Shown: positions 46,487 through 59,084, counted from the first letter of the stretch. The stretch: 64,000 nt of DNA from Paraphoma chrysanthemicola (GCA_020744225.1 JAGMWG010000010.1:310001-374000), one strand, 5' to 3'. The notes: generated by a model from the sequence alone, not told the origin. Numbers and translations: made by a program.

Positions 46487-48376
46487 GCGTACCATGATAC
46501 GATAGCACGACTGACGTTAGCGGACCATCATTACAGGTCACTTGGCATATCATTGGGCGGCGTTGGGAATGGGTTCTGGAAATCTAATGATCGATTTGGA
46601 CGAGTCATTATACGAAACGGTGGGCTTGCATATTCGCCAAGTGGCGCAACGTTTTTCACAATTAATGGGCTGGAAAAAGCACTGATTGGCAACGGTCAGG
46701 TTGTTTCACCTTCGTGCAGCGTCCCCGCTCATAAGCGGCGTTGCTTTTGCCTCTTCTTTCTTCGTTGGACGTTTGGTCGTTGGAGACCATTACCACCACG
46801 TATTATGCTTTTAATTACTAGACCGTGCTTGAGATATGCTGCTACCTTCCTCCCACGAGGATGCGCAGACCCATCAATAGACCAAAGAAACAACTCTACC
46901 TCAATCTCCCTGTTCGTGACGTTCGCGTAAATTTAGATGGTGACGCGAAAGGACTGAGTCATTTGCCAAAAACAGACAGAGATGGCAATACAACCCCAAA
47001 CATCAATTCAAATCTCACAACACGAAGAACTTTGTCTTCTACGTACGTAATTCCGTCTACGCTCGGTGAAGAATCGTCCCGGATTTCAAGCCCACCCCCA
47101 GGATTATCAAACTTTGTTCCTGCTACACTATCAAACTCTATTCCCCGGACTCGCATGCCACATACAGAACCCACCATCAGCCCACTTTCTCTGACTGACA
47201 ACCATGGACGTTATGATTCGGAAATCTTGACCGCGAGATTCTGACCAGGGATATGATACTCGCGTCCGAACATGTGAGGATTCGTTGCAAGCATTATCCT
47301 TCCTCGTCGGATAGCGGACAGCTAGCCGACGGAATCTTGGATCTAGGTTCAACGGGTCTGGGGGTTAGATCTGGGTCTAGTGTGAGATTGTTAGATTGGG
47401 GGTATGGAGGTTTTTGTGGATAAGGGTGGGTGAGCTTGGGGATGGGTTTGAGGTTGGCGTGTGGGTAGGTGTTGGAGGGGAGATGGAGATTTGGTAGATG
47501 TGGATGTTCAATTGGTTAAGTAAATATACATTGAATGATGGTAGAGGTTTCACTAGACTGAACGGGACCCACGAATCTCTTCCACCAAAGCGGGAATTGA
47601 TTACGAATACCAAGTGATGGTAGTACACGCTATCGACAACGCAGATAGCCTACACACCAAGATAGCCTACGTGACTTGCAAGTAAGCGATGCAGTCGGCG
47701 TACTTGCCGCTTCGGAAGACGGGAACAGACCCGATGCCGCAGATGTGGGTTGCAACGAGGCGCTTGGTGTGGAATTAGCTGTAGGGGATTAATTTAAGGA
47801 AATAGATGAAAGGGCGCGGGAAGGCGGTGATAAAGTTTCGAGCGAGTTAGCGAAGTGAAGTGTGATGAATGAGCCTTTTTGATACGCGACGGGTGGGTAA
47901 GATGTGCTGATTGTGATGTGCAGTGACCTTTTCATCACGTTGTGTTTGAAAGTATCAATGTATTTATGTGAGATTGGCGTGATGCTGAATTTCTGTTTCG
48001 ATATGAAGTATCCACAGAATGGAAATGATCTTGATAATGGCTTAAATCGCGCAAAAACTCCATTGAGGTGCAGATGGTTCGCGCTCAAAACGCCAATGCA
48101 CATGTCGTACAACCCGTCCGCACTTTATCCAGACCTTCGCTGCCTGCCTAAGAAGCCGACCGAAATCCACCCATTGCATCCGAATCCCGCATCCTTCACC
48201 GGGATCTCAAACACCCTGCAACGGGCCGAAGCCGTGCAGTCACCTAAGCCCCAGGTGCATGCCATGTACCCAAGACCACGGAGCGTCCTGCACGATACTG
48301 TACGTCGTTGTCAACGATGCGAGAGTGGTGGCACAATTTCGCCCAAGCAAGGCAATGCAATGCAATCGCGTACAGG
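46487..48376. other. Intergenic region between converging genes, 1.9 kb
   Basis: 3' flanks of the Spt23/Mga2-like gene and MCX1. The stretch 47.36-47.49 kb is G/T-rich with many GGG runs. No gene supported. Confidence 0.55.
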
Positions 48377-50303
48377 CTAAATGCCAGCGGCGCCCGCTTT
48401 TCTGTACTCTTCGAACGAGCCCACCTGTTGTCCCGCGTCTTCCTTGCGTCGGAGCTCCTCGTCCCATTTCTCTTCTTCCTGGGCGAGCGTGGCTTGGAAT
48501 GCGGCGGATTGGCCGCGGTGGAAGTATAGCGGGAGGCATTTGAGCAGTGCGGCGTCGCGTGTGACGAGGATGTGCTTTACGCTTGAGCCTGGGTTCGAGG
48601 TCAGCTTCTAGAGATATGGGAGGCGTGGGGGTGGAAATGGGAACTGACCTGGCGTCTCGTATTTGGCCTGCAGTAAAAGATGATCGACAACGTGGCGGAG
48701 ACCGCGGGCACCTGTTCCCATCTTACTGGCTTTGCGTGCGATTTCGCGCAGCGCACCTTGGGTGAAGCGGAGCTCGATGTTGCGCAAGAAGAACTTGTGC
48801 TCTTCTTGTCGCACAAGACTGTCTTTGGGCTCTGTTAAGACACGCACTAATGCCTCCTCATCGAGTGCAGCTACTGCACAAGTCGTGGGTATGCGGCCAA
48901 TCAGCTCAGGTATCAGACCATACTTCTGGAGGTCTGCAGGCGTGACGTGGTCAAGGACATTGACTACCTCCTCTCGCTGCTGCTGTCTGACACCAAAGGG
49001 ATTCGGCTTCTCAGCTTCCGGCGGCATGAAGAACGGGGTATCCTTCTTGAACATGATGGCTTCTGCTCCCTTCAGCATCACTCCATCAGCGGCGGCGTGG
49101 GCATTCGACGATCGGATAGACGCCCCGAAGCCCATGCTTCCAATGGCCTTGCGGTCGATGATGATCTTGTGGAGATTCGCAAAGGCCCCCGTGCAGATGA
49201 AGAGTATGTTATCCGTCCGCACATTGAATATCTCGCCTTTGCCACCTGGAGGTCCTGGACTACTGCCCGACATGGATCCGTCAAGCGGACTACCCCCGCC
49301 CGACCTGCTCCCGGGTTTTCGTGCTGCACTCTTCTCCGGTTTAGCTTGTACTTGGACGTTGGTACCTTCAATGATCTTGAGCAGTGCTTGCTGGACCCCT
49401 TCGCCACCAACGTCTTTGCCGTATGATATCTTGGCCCCTGCGATCTTGTCTATCTCGTCGAGCACGATGATGCCCTGCTCCGCTGCTTCTATGTCGTAGT
49501 CTGCGGCTGATAGGAGACGGGCCACACATGATTCAACGTCGTCGCCAATGTAGCCGGCCTGTGTGAAGGTAGTGCAGTCCGACATGGAGATGGGAATGCC
49601 CAGTGTCTTCGCCAGGGTCTTGCACATCAGGGTCTTGCCCACGCCCGTCGGGCCTAGTATGAGCACATTGGATTTCTCCAACTGCAACTCATGCTCGTTC
49701 GTGTCTAGCAGTGGCTCGGTGTCCGTTCGGGACGAAGAGGTGGCGTACGAGGGCGGCTCGTTGTACGAAGGGGTCTCGCCATGGTTGTATAGCTCGACCG
49801 TAGCTTGCTGGCCCGGGAACTCGTCTGGAATGGTCAGTCACGTTCGAGCGCAGCAAGTAGATTCGGCAATGGATGAAATTGGAGCTACCTTCTACGGGAT
49901 GTCTGAATGCTGATGCGCGCCTCTGCGCCTGAGCCTCCAATCGCGCCGCCTCGTCCTTCCGCCGCTGGTTCTCCTGGTTGCGCAGGTAGTGCTCGTGCAC
50001 GGCAACGCTCAGGACAACCTTTGCGCGATCCTGGTCGACCACAAACTGATCCAGATGCTGTCTCAGCGCCTTGGGGGTGACTTGACTGTGCCCCACATTG
50101 CTGGTACCGCCCAGTGGACCTCTCGTAGGCTGATCAGTCTCGTAGAAGCTGGAGAAGCCCTGCCCGCTGAAGTCGTTGCGGTTGTACGACGACTGCAGCG
50201 GTCTGCGGGCAGAGAAGGCGCGGCGCCCGATGCTGTAGAGGGCGAGGTAGGACGCCCGGGCTTGTGGCGACACGGCGACAGTGGCTGCTCTTCGTAATAT
50301 CAT
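48377..50303 (-). CDS. mcx1: Mitochondrial ClpX-type AAA+ unfoldase MCX1
   Basis: ATP-driven unfoldase of the mitochondrial matrix. Exons are 50303-49889, 49824-48649 and 48588-48377, giving 600 residues. An Arg/Ala/Ser-rich presequence (ILRRAATVAVSPQARASYLALYSIGRRAFSARR) is followed by TPKALRQHLDQFVVDQDRAKVVLSVAVHEHY, the ClpX entry helix. Walker A GPTGVGKT is at 196-203, pore-1 loop GYIG at 229-232, Walker B IIVLDEIDK around 261, sensor and arginine-finger region with GLIPELIGRIPT, and C-terminal GTGARGLRHVVD. The bacterial zinc-binding N-domain is missing, as usual in Mcx1. A Gly/Ser/Pro-rich insertion of about 40 residues sits near the place of the ClpX RKH loop. The IGF-like loop is kept as SMGFGAS. 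It is divergent from branching enzyme. Confidence 0.95.
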
Positions 50304-50936
50304 AGTGTATACAGGACGCCGCGACGGGTCTTCACATTGCGCCGCTGAGACTGCAGGTCACGAGCGCGCGGTCAGACCTCAGGCGATCAGCGAATGCAGG
50401 TGGACAGACAGCAGCGAGGCGTGTGGTGAGGCGCGAGCGAGCTCTCCGCATTGAGCCGACGTGACATCTGCGGGGCACTTCCGGGGTCTGATAAGCGCCT
50501 CTCGGCCCGTCTTCTCTCTGGAGACGCTCCCAGCGTGCGAAAACACCCGCCTTGCACAGTCTTGACGGCAATGGAACGCTTCTGGAGTTCGCTGGGACAC
50601 ACTCCCGTGCAAATTGAGGCGCAAATCCTCCCGGCCCTCCCAATGCGGGCGCGTTGGGAGCCATGGCGCGGACGCGATGCCGTTTTGGCGACGGGTGCAC
50701 GATGACGTTGGGCTGGGATTGGCGATCGCATGTTTTGGTTGAGAGGTGCAGCCCTCAGCAGTCCTAGGCTAGGACCCCGCAAATGAAGGCCCTTAGACTA
50801 CGTGCATACCAGTCTGAAAGAGAGACTGTGCTTTCTCGTTAAATAGCAGCACTTCAGCACGTACCCGCTGCTGCTGATTGCACACTGATAGCAAACTTCC
50901 ACCTGCACCGAGCTCTCTTCCTCCTGTCCCAACACA
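50304..50936. promoter_or_regulatory. Divergent promoter MCX1 / branching enzyme
   Basis: 633 bases hold both promoters. The right end is pyrimidine-rich just before the branching enzyme start. No specific site can be assigned. Confidence 0.55.
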
Positions 50937-53281
50937 ATGGAGCTCAACAACGCTGCCGCGAACACGACCCAGAGCGACGCTCCGGGCAAGATACCAAATG
51001 ACGGAACAGGTATGCGAGTTGAAGCAAGATTGGAAGCCAATTGACTGATTTCACAATGCAGGTATCATCCAGCTCGACGGCTATCTAGAACCATTCAAGG
51101 GCGCGCTGCAGAGCAGATTCGCCAAAGCTCAGAAATGGATCAAGACCATTGACGAGACGGAAGGCGGCCTGGACAAGTTCTCAAGAGTGAGAAGCTTCTT
51201 TCCAATTCCACGCTTCCTGCTGACAGTGATGGCAGGGCTACGAGAAGTACGGCTTCACTGTCCAGTCCAATGGAGATGTAGTGTACCGCGAGTGGGCGCC
51301 GAATGCGCTGCGCGCGTACCTCATTGGCGACTTCAACAACTGGGACCGCGATGCGACCCCCATGACCAAGAACGAGTTTGGTGTATTCGAAGTGACCGTC
51401 CCTGGCAACAATGGCCAGCCTTCAATTCCCCATGACTCTAAACTCAAGGTGCGCATGACCCTATGCATAAGCAAGAAGAAGCTGACAGATGTCCCACAGG
51501 TATCATTCGTCACTCCCAATGACCACGCTCGCCAGGAGCGCATCCCAGCCTGGATCACCCGCGTCACCCAAGAGCTCAGTGTCTCCCCAGTCTACGATGC
51601 TCGCTTCTGGAACCCACCACAAAAGTATGTCTGGAAGAACAAGCGACCAGCGCAGCCCAAGAGCGCCCGTATCTACGAAGCACACGTGGGCATCTCGTCT
51701 CCCGAACCCAAGGTCGCGACATACAAAGAGTTCACGCAGAACATCCTGCCGCGCATCAAGCATCTGGGATACAACACGATACAGCTGATGGCTGTCATGG
51801 AGCACGCTTACTACGCAAGCTTCGGATACCAGATTAACAGCTTCTTCGCGGCGAGCAGTCGCTATGGTCTCCCAGATGACCTGAAAGAGCTTATTGACAC
51901 TGCGCACGGCATGGGCATCACAGTCTTGCTGGACATGGTGCACAGCCACGCCTCGAAGAACGTGCTAGATGGTCTCAACATGTTCGACGGCAGCGACCAC
52001 CTCTACTTCCACGAGGGCGCAAAAGGACGACATGAGCTGTGGGACAGCAGGCTGTTCAACTATGGTCATCACGAGGTCCTGCGTTTCCTCCTGAGTAACT
52101 TGCGATTCTGGATGGAGGAGTATCAGTTCGACGGTTTCCGATTTGATGGTGTTACGAGCATGCTGTACACTCACCACGGCATTGGAACGTGAGTTTTCCT
52201 CAACTATGCATTTTATCGGGCACTAACCACGTCTAGGGGTTTCTCTGGCGGCTACCACGAGTACTTTGGTCCCTCGGTCGACGAGGAGGCTGTCGTCTAT
52301 CTTATGATTGCCAACGAGTTGCTGCACCAACTCTACCCCGGTGTTATCACCATCGCAGAGGATGTGTCCGGCATGCCAGGTCTCTGCGTGTCTCTTTCGC
52401 TGGGCGGAATAGGATTCGACTACCGATTAGCCATGGCAGTACCTGACCTCTACATTAAGTGGTTGAAGGAGAAGCAAGACATTGACTGGGACATGGGCGC
52501 ACTCGTCTTCACTCTAACCAACCGAAGACATGGTGAGAAGACGATTGCGTATGCGGAGAGTCACGATCAAGCGTGAGTTGGATCCCAAAACACATTTTCG
52601 TATCCCTGCTAATTTTTACTCAGGCTCGTTGGAGACAAGACGCTACTCTTCTGGCTATGCGATGCTGAGATGTACACAAACATGTCACAAATCTCCGAGC
52701 TGACGCCCGTCATCAACCGGGGTCTGTCTCTACACAAGCTGATCAGGCTGATCACCCACGGCCTCGGAGGTGAAGGCTACCTCAACTTCGAAGGCAACGA
52801 GTTCGGCCACCCAGAGTGGCTGGACTTCCCACGTGAAGGCAACGGCAACAGCTTCACTTACGCCCGCCGTCAATTCAACCTTGTTGATGACGACCTCCTC
52901 CGCTACAAGTTCCTCAACGAGTTCGACAGCAAGATGCAGTGGACCGAGGAGAAGTATGGCTGGCTGCACGCGCCGCAAGCCTATGTCAGCCTCAAGCACG
53001 AAGGCGACAAGGTCATCGTCTTCGAGCGCGCAGGTCTGCTGTGGATCTTCAACTTCCACCCTCAGAGCAGCTTCACCGACTATCGTGTTGGTGTTGAACA
53101 GGAGGGTACTTACAGAATAGTGCTGAGCACAGACGCGAAGCAATTTGGCGGCCACGGTAACGTAGACGAGAGCACCAGATTCTTCACGACGCCATTCGCA
53201 TGGAACGGCAGGAAGAACTTCCTCCAGGTGTATGTTCCGTCACGGACGGCGATTGTGTTGGCGCTTGAGAGCACATTGTAG
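50937..53281 (+). CDS. gbe1: 1,4-alpha-glucan (glycogen) branching enzyme
   Basis: GH13 enzyme that makes alpha-1,6 branches in glycogen. Exons are 50937-51009, 51062-51186, 51236-51448, 51500-52188, 52237-52572 and 52624-53281, giving 697 residues, the normal length. The N-terminal CBM48 (EWAPNALRAYLIGDFNNWD) is followed by the catalytic barrel: IYEAHVGISS, VLLDMVHSHASKN, FDGFRFDGVTSM (nucleophile Asp353), ITIAEDVSGMP (acid Glu408), ESHDQALVGDK (Asp477) and EGNEFGHPEWLDFPR. Intron 3 (51449-51499) is 51 nt, has no stop and keeps frame, so it could be mistaken for coding; the family continues directly from HDSKLK to a strand ending in RIPAWI. Confidence 0.97.
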
Positions 53282-54094
53282 GAAATGCAGATCATGGTAG
53301 AGAGATTGTAATATGTACCGAAAAGCATAGCGTTTAGTGAAAGGCCGACTGGCCACAAGTCAGAAAAGTATCAACGTTGAAAACTATCACTCGCCAGTGC
53401 AAGTTCTCAAGCTCTGGTGCTGCCCATGAAGCTGAGTTGGAGTGACTAGACATGTGCGCCCTGATCTAGTGGCCTGAATATGTCCAGAACACTTTGCCTT
53501 TGTTATTCCGCACTGACAAAAGTATCCGAATCTATAAAGAACCACGGATGATCAACAATTGAGGGAGACACCCTGAATGAGAACTCGCATCGACTGGCTG
53601 AAGCTTCTGGTGCTCACTGGGTATTCTTTGGACATATCACGTTGTTGACGGTGGAAAGCTCGAGGTATTTGTTGTGGCCTACATAGTCCCTGTTTAGTAT
53701 ATGATTATGAAGTGCACCAGAATTCGCAATGGCTACAATTGCCGCTCTTGTTTTTATTTAACAGAGCGGGCATCTTCTCTGCTCAATATATGTCCCTCGG
53801 ACCGAACCGGAACCGAAGTAGTCGCTCCAATTGACGACACGGTGAGTAGTTTTGCATGCACACGAAGCAACATGAGCAGAACCGGGCAGCAATGGTCGCA
53901 GAAGGGAAGATGAAGTCAAGATATTGCTGGTGATGGTGTGCATGTTCCACTCGTCCACGGGTTGCTAGGAGCTCGAAAGAAGCTAGCCGGTTTCAACGTG
54001 GCCCGTGCTTGCCCGAGAAAGCTCTCAACCTCATCTTCAGTACCTCTCCTCATCACTCTCCCCTCCACCACATCCGTCTCTACCACCATACACA
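53282..54094. other. Intergenic region, 0.8 kb
   Basis: 3' flank of branching enzyme and promoter of ATP2. No gene or repeat recognised. Confidence 0.6.
54021..54094 (+). promoter_or_regulatory. atp2: Pyrimidine-rich leader of ATP2
   Basis: Dominated by C and T up to the start codon, as in other strongly expressed fungal housekeeping genes; probably spans the transcription start. Inferred. Confidence 0.4.
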
Positions 54095-56025
54095 ATGCTG
54101 AAGAGGTGAGAACAGCGCCCGCTGGACCCAATTGATGATGACCAGACTGCTGACGAGATGGATTTGCAGCGGGATCCTGCGCGCGAGCGCCAGCCTCCGC
54201 CGCCCGGCGACTGTCCGCAGCGCCTTCCAGCCCATCAAGAAGTCCTTCGCGCCGGCTCTCAGCGCGAGGTTCGCTTCGACCGAGTCGTCCGCAAAGGACG
54301 GAAAGATCTACCAGGTCATCGGTAAGGACCTCCCAGCGCCGCCGAAAAACTTTTCCGGCCGCCGGCTGCAGAGCTTCATCTCAGCCATTGCGCATCGCAT
54401 CGACGAATTGGACGCTGACAATCTCTGCAGGTGCCGTCGTTGACGTCAAATTCGATACCGAGCAGCTTCCCTCGATTCTGAACGCCTTGACAACCGACAA
54501 TGGCGGTAAGGAAGCCACACGCGAATCGCACGCACACCAACTGACGCGGAACCAGGCCAGAAGCTCACACTCGAGGTGGCACAACATTTGGGCGAGAACA
54601 TCGTCAGGTGTATTGCCATGGACGGTAAGCCGATCACTATGGGCAGCTTGCAATGGACAAAACTGACGGCTTCACACAGGTACCGAGGGTCTCGTTCGAG
54701 GCGCCAAGGCCACCGACACTGGTGCTCCCATCATGATTCCCGTCGGTCGCGGTACCCTCGGTCGCATCATGAACGTCACCGGTGACCCCATCGATGAGCG
54801 CGGTCCCATCAAGGCCACCAAGATGGCTGCCATCCACGCCGATCCCCCGGAGTTCGTCGAGCAGTCCACCTCTGCTGAAATTCTCGTCACTGGTATCAAG
54901 GTCGTCGACCTGCTCGCCCCCTACGCCCGTGGTGGAAAGATTGGTCTCTTCGGAGGTGCCGGTGTCGGCAAGACTGTGTTCATTCAGGAGCTGATTGTAA
55001 GGAATTGGAGCGACACGCGCAGAACATCTGCTAACATCATGGCAGAACAACATCGCCAAGGCCCACGGTGGTTTCTCTGTCTTCACTGGTGTCGGTGAGC
55101 GTACTCGTGAGGGTAACGATCTGTACAAGGAAATGCAGGAGACCTCCGTCATTCAGCTTGATGGTGACTCCAAGGTCGCATTGGTCTTCGGTCAGATGAA
55201 CGAGCCCCCGGGTGCTCGTGCCCGTGTCGCCCTTACTGGTCTGACTGTCGCTGAGGTATGTAGTCCTCGCACAAGCTTTGTATCATGCACTGACAAAAAT
55301 TGAAGTACTTCAGAGATGAGGAGGGACAGGACGTGTTGCTCTTCATTGACAACATTTTCCGTTTCACCCAGGCCGGTTCCGAGGTGTCTGCTCTTCTCGG
55401 ACGTATTCCCTCTGCCGTCGGTTACCAGCCCACTCTCGCCGTCGACATGGGTGTCATGCAGGAACGTATTACCACCACCTCCAAGGGATCCATCACCTCC
55501 GTCCAGGCCGTCTACGTGCCCGCTGACGATTTGACTGATCCTGCGCCCGCCACCACCTTCGCCCATTTGGACGCCACCACTGTCTTGTCCCGTGGTATCT
55601 CCGAGTTGGGTATCTACCCCGCTGTCGACCCTCTCGACTCCAAGTCTCGTATCCTTGACCCCCGTGTCATCGGTGACGAGCACTACCAGGTCGCCACCCG
55701 TGTCCAGCAGACCCTCCAGGAGTACAAGTCGCTCCAGGATATCATTGCCATTTTGGGTATGGACGAGTTGTCGGAAGCCGACAAGCTTACCGTCGAGCGT
55801 GCCCGTAAGCTCCAGCGTTTCTTGAGCCAGCCTTTCGCTGTCGCCCAGGTCTTCACTGGTATCGAGGGTCAGCTTGTCGACATCAAGGAGACCATCCGAT
55901 CATTCAAGGCTATCCTGAACGGCGAGGGTGATGACCTTCCCGAGGGTGCCTTCTACATGGTTGGTGACCTTGCATCAGCACGTGCCAAGGGTGAGAAGAT
56001 TCTTGCAGAGCTCGAGAAGAACTAG
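54095..56025 (+). CDS. atp2: Mitochondrial F1-ATP synthase beta subunit
   Basis: Catalytic subunit of ATP synthase. Seven exons: 54095-54105, 54170-54321, 54431-54505, 54556-54624, 54680-54996, 55046-55255 and 55306-56025, giving 517 residues. The first exon is 11 nt (MLK plus two bases). The Arg/Ala/Ser-rich presequence runs to about residue 40 (ALSARFASTESSAKDG), then the beta-barrel (GKIYQVIGAVVDVKF), P-loop GGAGVGKT at 194-201, GERTREGNDLY, Walker B region DVLLFIDNIFRF, ALLGRIPSAVGYQPTLA, and the DELSEAD lever at 431-437 (DELSEED in most species). Five of the six introns lie in the first half, and codon use is strongly biased to C-ending codons, as in GAPDH. Confidence 0.98.
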
Positions 56026-56820
56026 ACGCTTGGTGTGGTGGGTGAGATATGAGGGTCAGCCATGGTGTCGAGCGCACTTCGCGAGTAGTCTCACTTTGTA
56101 CAAAAGATATACCTCAAAATGTGGGATAACAAGCGGGTGCTGGACGGATGTGGCTTTTGTAATCTATCTTGCATGCAAAGAGACCGCTTTTTCGATTGTT
56201 CAACATACATTTACTCAATGATTTCGTGATGCTTGCTCGCTAAGTTCGAAAGATTAGTCGCGGATGAGCCACTCGACAGTGGAACTGAACTCGCCAGATT
56301 TGTGCATACAGGGCCGCGGCGCCATTCAGGAGTCACTTTCCCATTCCTCTGATGAGTTACGTTATGACGATACACGTCTCTCGAAGCACACTTTCTAAGG
56401 CTCCATGTGTGTGGTGGATGGTTGTGACGACGGCCTAGAAGCGTCCTGATGTAGAGCCCTGTATAGCTTCAGACAGTTCTATGTACACAACAGTAAAATG
56501 GTTAACCATACTGAAGATAGACAGGAGTTCACAGTGCGTGAAAGTGAGAACAACTACAATTGTGGAGGCAGATGATAGGCTTGGCTGGGAGTGTATACGT
56601 AGAGAGAGAGGGAGAGCAGTTGTAGATGTGTGAATGCAATGATACGCCTCACTATGCAATTTAGCTATCTAGAATCTGAGCATGCAGATGCTCGTTTGCG
56701 CCAGAGAGTCCCGCATACCCAAACGATGGTAGGCTAATGCTGAATAAATCCCAATAGTTTTGTTATAAACACACACGTCGAAGACAAAATGACGCTCCGC
56801 CAAAACCATACAAGCGGAAC
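56026..56820. other. Intergenic region between converging ATP2 and IWS1
   Basis: Shared 3' flank of about 0.8 kb. No gene, repeat or RNA recognised. Confidence 0.6.
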
Positions 56821-58276
56821 TCAGCGCCTTCCACCGCCGCCGCGGCCCTTGATCTGCTTCAAGATATCCACATTGCCGCCACGACTCCTGCCGCCCTCGT
56901 TGAACTGCACGTTGCTCTTGGGCGCAATAGTATATGTCGTTGGGCCAGACTCCATGCGAGCGCGCTGGAAGGCTTTGGGTGCTTCGAGGGCTTTCTTGCG
57001 ATCGGCTGCGATTTTGGCGGCTTGGCTGGCTGCTGTTGTGCGGGGGGCTGCGACTTTGCTGTTGTGCTGTTAGTAGGTATAACCAGGTGGAAACATGGGG
57101 GAACGTACGTTGGATCGTAGTCGGCCTGGGCAAACTCCTTCTTGCGGTAGTCGTCTGTGCGCCTAAGAATCGGACGAGTCCAGTCTGTGAAGAGGCGCTC
57201 AGCTTGTCGCTTGATGGTGAGTTCGGGCTTCTTGCTCTTGATGTAGAACATGATTACTTTGCCGATGCCTGAAGCGACAAGTGTGTCCTTGTTGATTGGA
57301 AGTCGTGCCAGGGATGCGAAGAGCTCCTTCTGAATGTCGTATGCGGGCAAACTACCGTCACTAAGCGGTTCGAGGAAGAAGCGCACCGACTCGAGCAGGT
57401 TGACTTCGGGATCTACTATGGTGTCGCGAAGACTGTTCTTGTTGAGCAGCGCGACGACTTCTGGAAGAAGCTTGAGCTTGTGGCGGGCAGGTTCATTACG
57501 CTTGCGGCCCTCGTTGTCGGCTTCGGCGGCTTGCGCCATGCGTCGGCGCATCTCTTCAATTTCCTGGTCGGCCATCTGCTCGAGATCGATGCCGTCCTTC
57601 TTGCGGCGGCGAGACGAGCCACTCTTGACCAGTGCATTGATCTGGCGGTCGAGTGCGCGCTTTCGTCCTGGACACTACTGTCAGCCATGGAATCATACCA
57701 TTGAGCGTCATGGCACATACGCTCTTCTGGAGTCAAGTTCTCCTCCGCATCGTCTGGGCTGGCGGCTCGGACTCTGCCCTCCTTCTTGGACCGCTTGCTC
57801 TTCCTCGTGCCGTCATCTGCACCCTCGCCGTCTTCGCCGTCCTTGTTCTTCTTCCGCCGCGGCTTGTCTGCGCGCTTCTTCTTTTTCTTCGGTTCCTCGC
57901 CCTCACCTGCAGTCCGCTTGCGCTTGTGTACGCCTATTTGCTTGACTGTATCCTCGTCGATGGCCTGCGCTGGACGCTCCTCAATCGCAATATTGCTCGC
58001 GTCGAACTCGCCGAACTGCTCATCCAGCTGCTCGTCGTCTAGAGCGTCTGAAAGCACAGACTCGTTGTCTGATAGCCCGCCTTCTTGTAGGTCATCAGGA
58101 TCCGCCATCTCCTCCTTTCCCTCCGTCACTTCCATGTCTTGATATGGCTCTGCCAGCGTGGGATTGGGAGTCGAGTTCTCCTCGTCGATCTCTGGGCGCA
58201 AGGGATCGCTAGGATCGTTGCCAGCTTCGGGAAGCGGCGAGTTTGAATGGCTCTTGTTGAATTCGACGTCCTCCAT
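56821..58276 (-). CDS. spn1: Transcription elongation factor IWS1/SPN1
   Basis: Partner of Spt6 on elongating RNA polymerase II. Exons are 58276-57721, 57667-57109 and 57058-56821, giving 450 residues. Residues 1-185 are an acidic region followed by lysine-rich nuclear localisation clusters (EPKKKKKRADKPRRKKNK, TRKSKRSKK). The conserved TFIIS N-terminal (LW) domain spans roughly 255-350: LLNKNSLRDTIVDPEVNLLESVRFFLEPL, SLPAYDIQKELFASLARLP, LVASGIGKVIMFY and AERLFTDWTRPI. The tail carries ARMESGPTTYTIAPKSNVQF, the conserved end of the family, and an RGG-like GRSRGGN...GRGGGGRR. Introns flank the core. It is divergent from PCF11. Confidence 0.96.
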
Positions 58277-59084
58277 ATTGAACCCTGAGCCAAAGAACGT
58301 ATCGCAAACGCAATCTTATCAGGATTCGAGTCTTCGGGAGGCGCTTCGGGCGAGGGCGGCTTCGACAATAGAGATTTAACGTGGGTGAGACACTTCGAAG
58401 GAAATGTGGTAAAGTACGCGATGGTCACAAAGAAAGTTGAGAGTCGCGACTGCCCATGACGCTAGCTACGCCTGGGCAGTCACGTGCTCTCAAGGCGCGT
58501 TTGTCCGAGCGTTACAGTCAAAGAGCCGCCGACCTCCAACCTCTTCCACTTGCTCTCCACCAGCGACCATATCACCTACGACACCTACGCACAACCTACA
58601 TACTGACGATTGCACCAGCGACCTCTTGACGAACTGCACCCCCGCAGTCTCCCGGTCCGCCTTGTCTGTCCCCGTCTCTCGCGTACCCACGATCCCCCTT
58701 CCAGGTATAACTGCCTTGTTGAGGCCCGCAGTCGCACACTGCAGCCACATTAGTTGGCGTGGAGGAGAAGGAGGTGCACGCAGTGGTGGAGTGCAGTACT
58801 GAAGGAGAGCGAGTGTATTCACTGTCCTAGCTGTACAGCCGCAGTCTGCTCGCGGCACAGTCCGCCGAACCCATAGCTAGTATCAAAAGGAACACTGTCT
58901 TCCGTGTGTTTGAGAGCGAGGCAGCACTTCGTCTATCTTGTTCGTCTGGCCTTCGAGATCGGCCTGCCCCGAGTTGCGACTCTTCGACCGCAAAACCAAC
59001 ACCCTCTTCACTGTCTTGCGCTTGCGCCTGGCTACTAACCCCAGCACCTCCCCTACTTTCTCACTGCGCGAGCACTTGCCCATC
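58277..59084. promoter_or_regulatory. Divergent promoter IWS1 / PCF11
   Basis: 808 bases between the start codons of two RNA polymerase II factors. Specific sites are not identified. Confidence 0.55.

Noticed and set aside
47355..47490. Telomere-like G/T-rich repeat
   Set aside because: GGG runs are irregular and do not form TTAGGG arrays; at most a quadruplex-prone stretch.
55192..55683. Minus-strand ORF over ATP2
   Set aside because: Gly/Val/Asp-rich antisense shadow of the ATP synthase beta exons.
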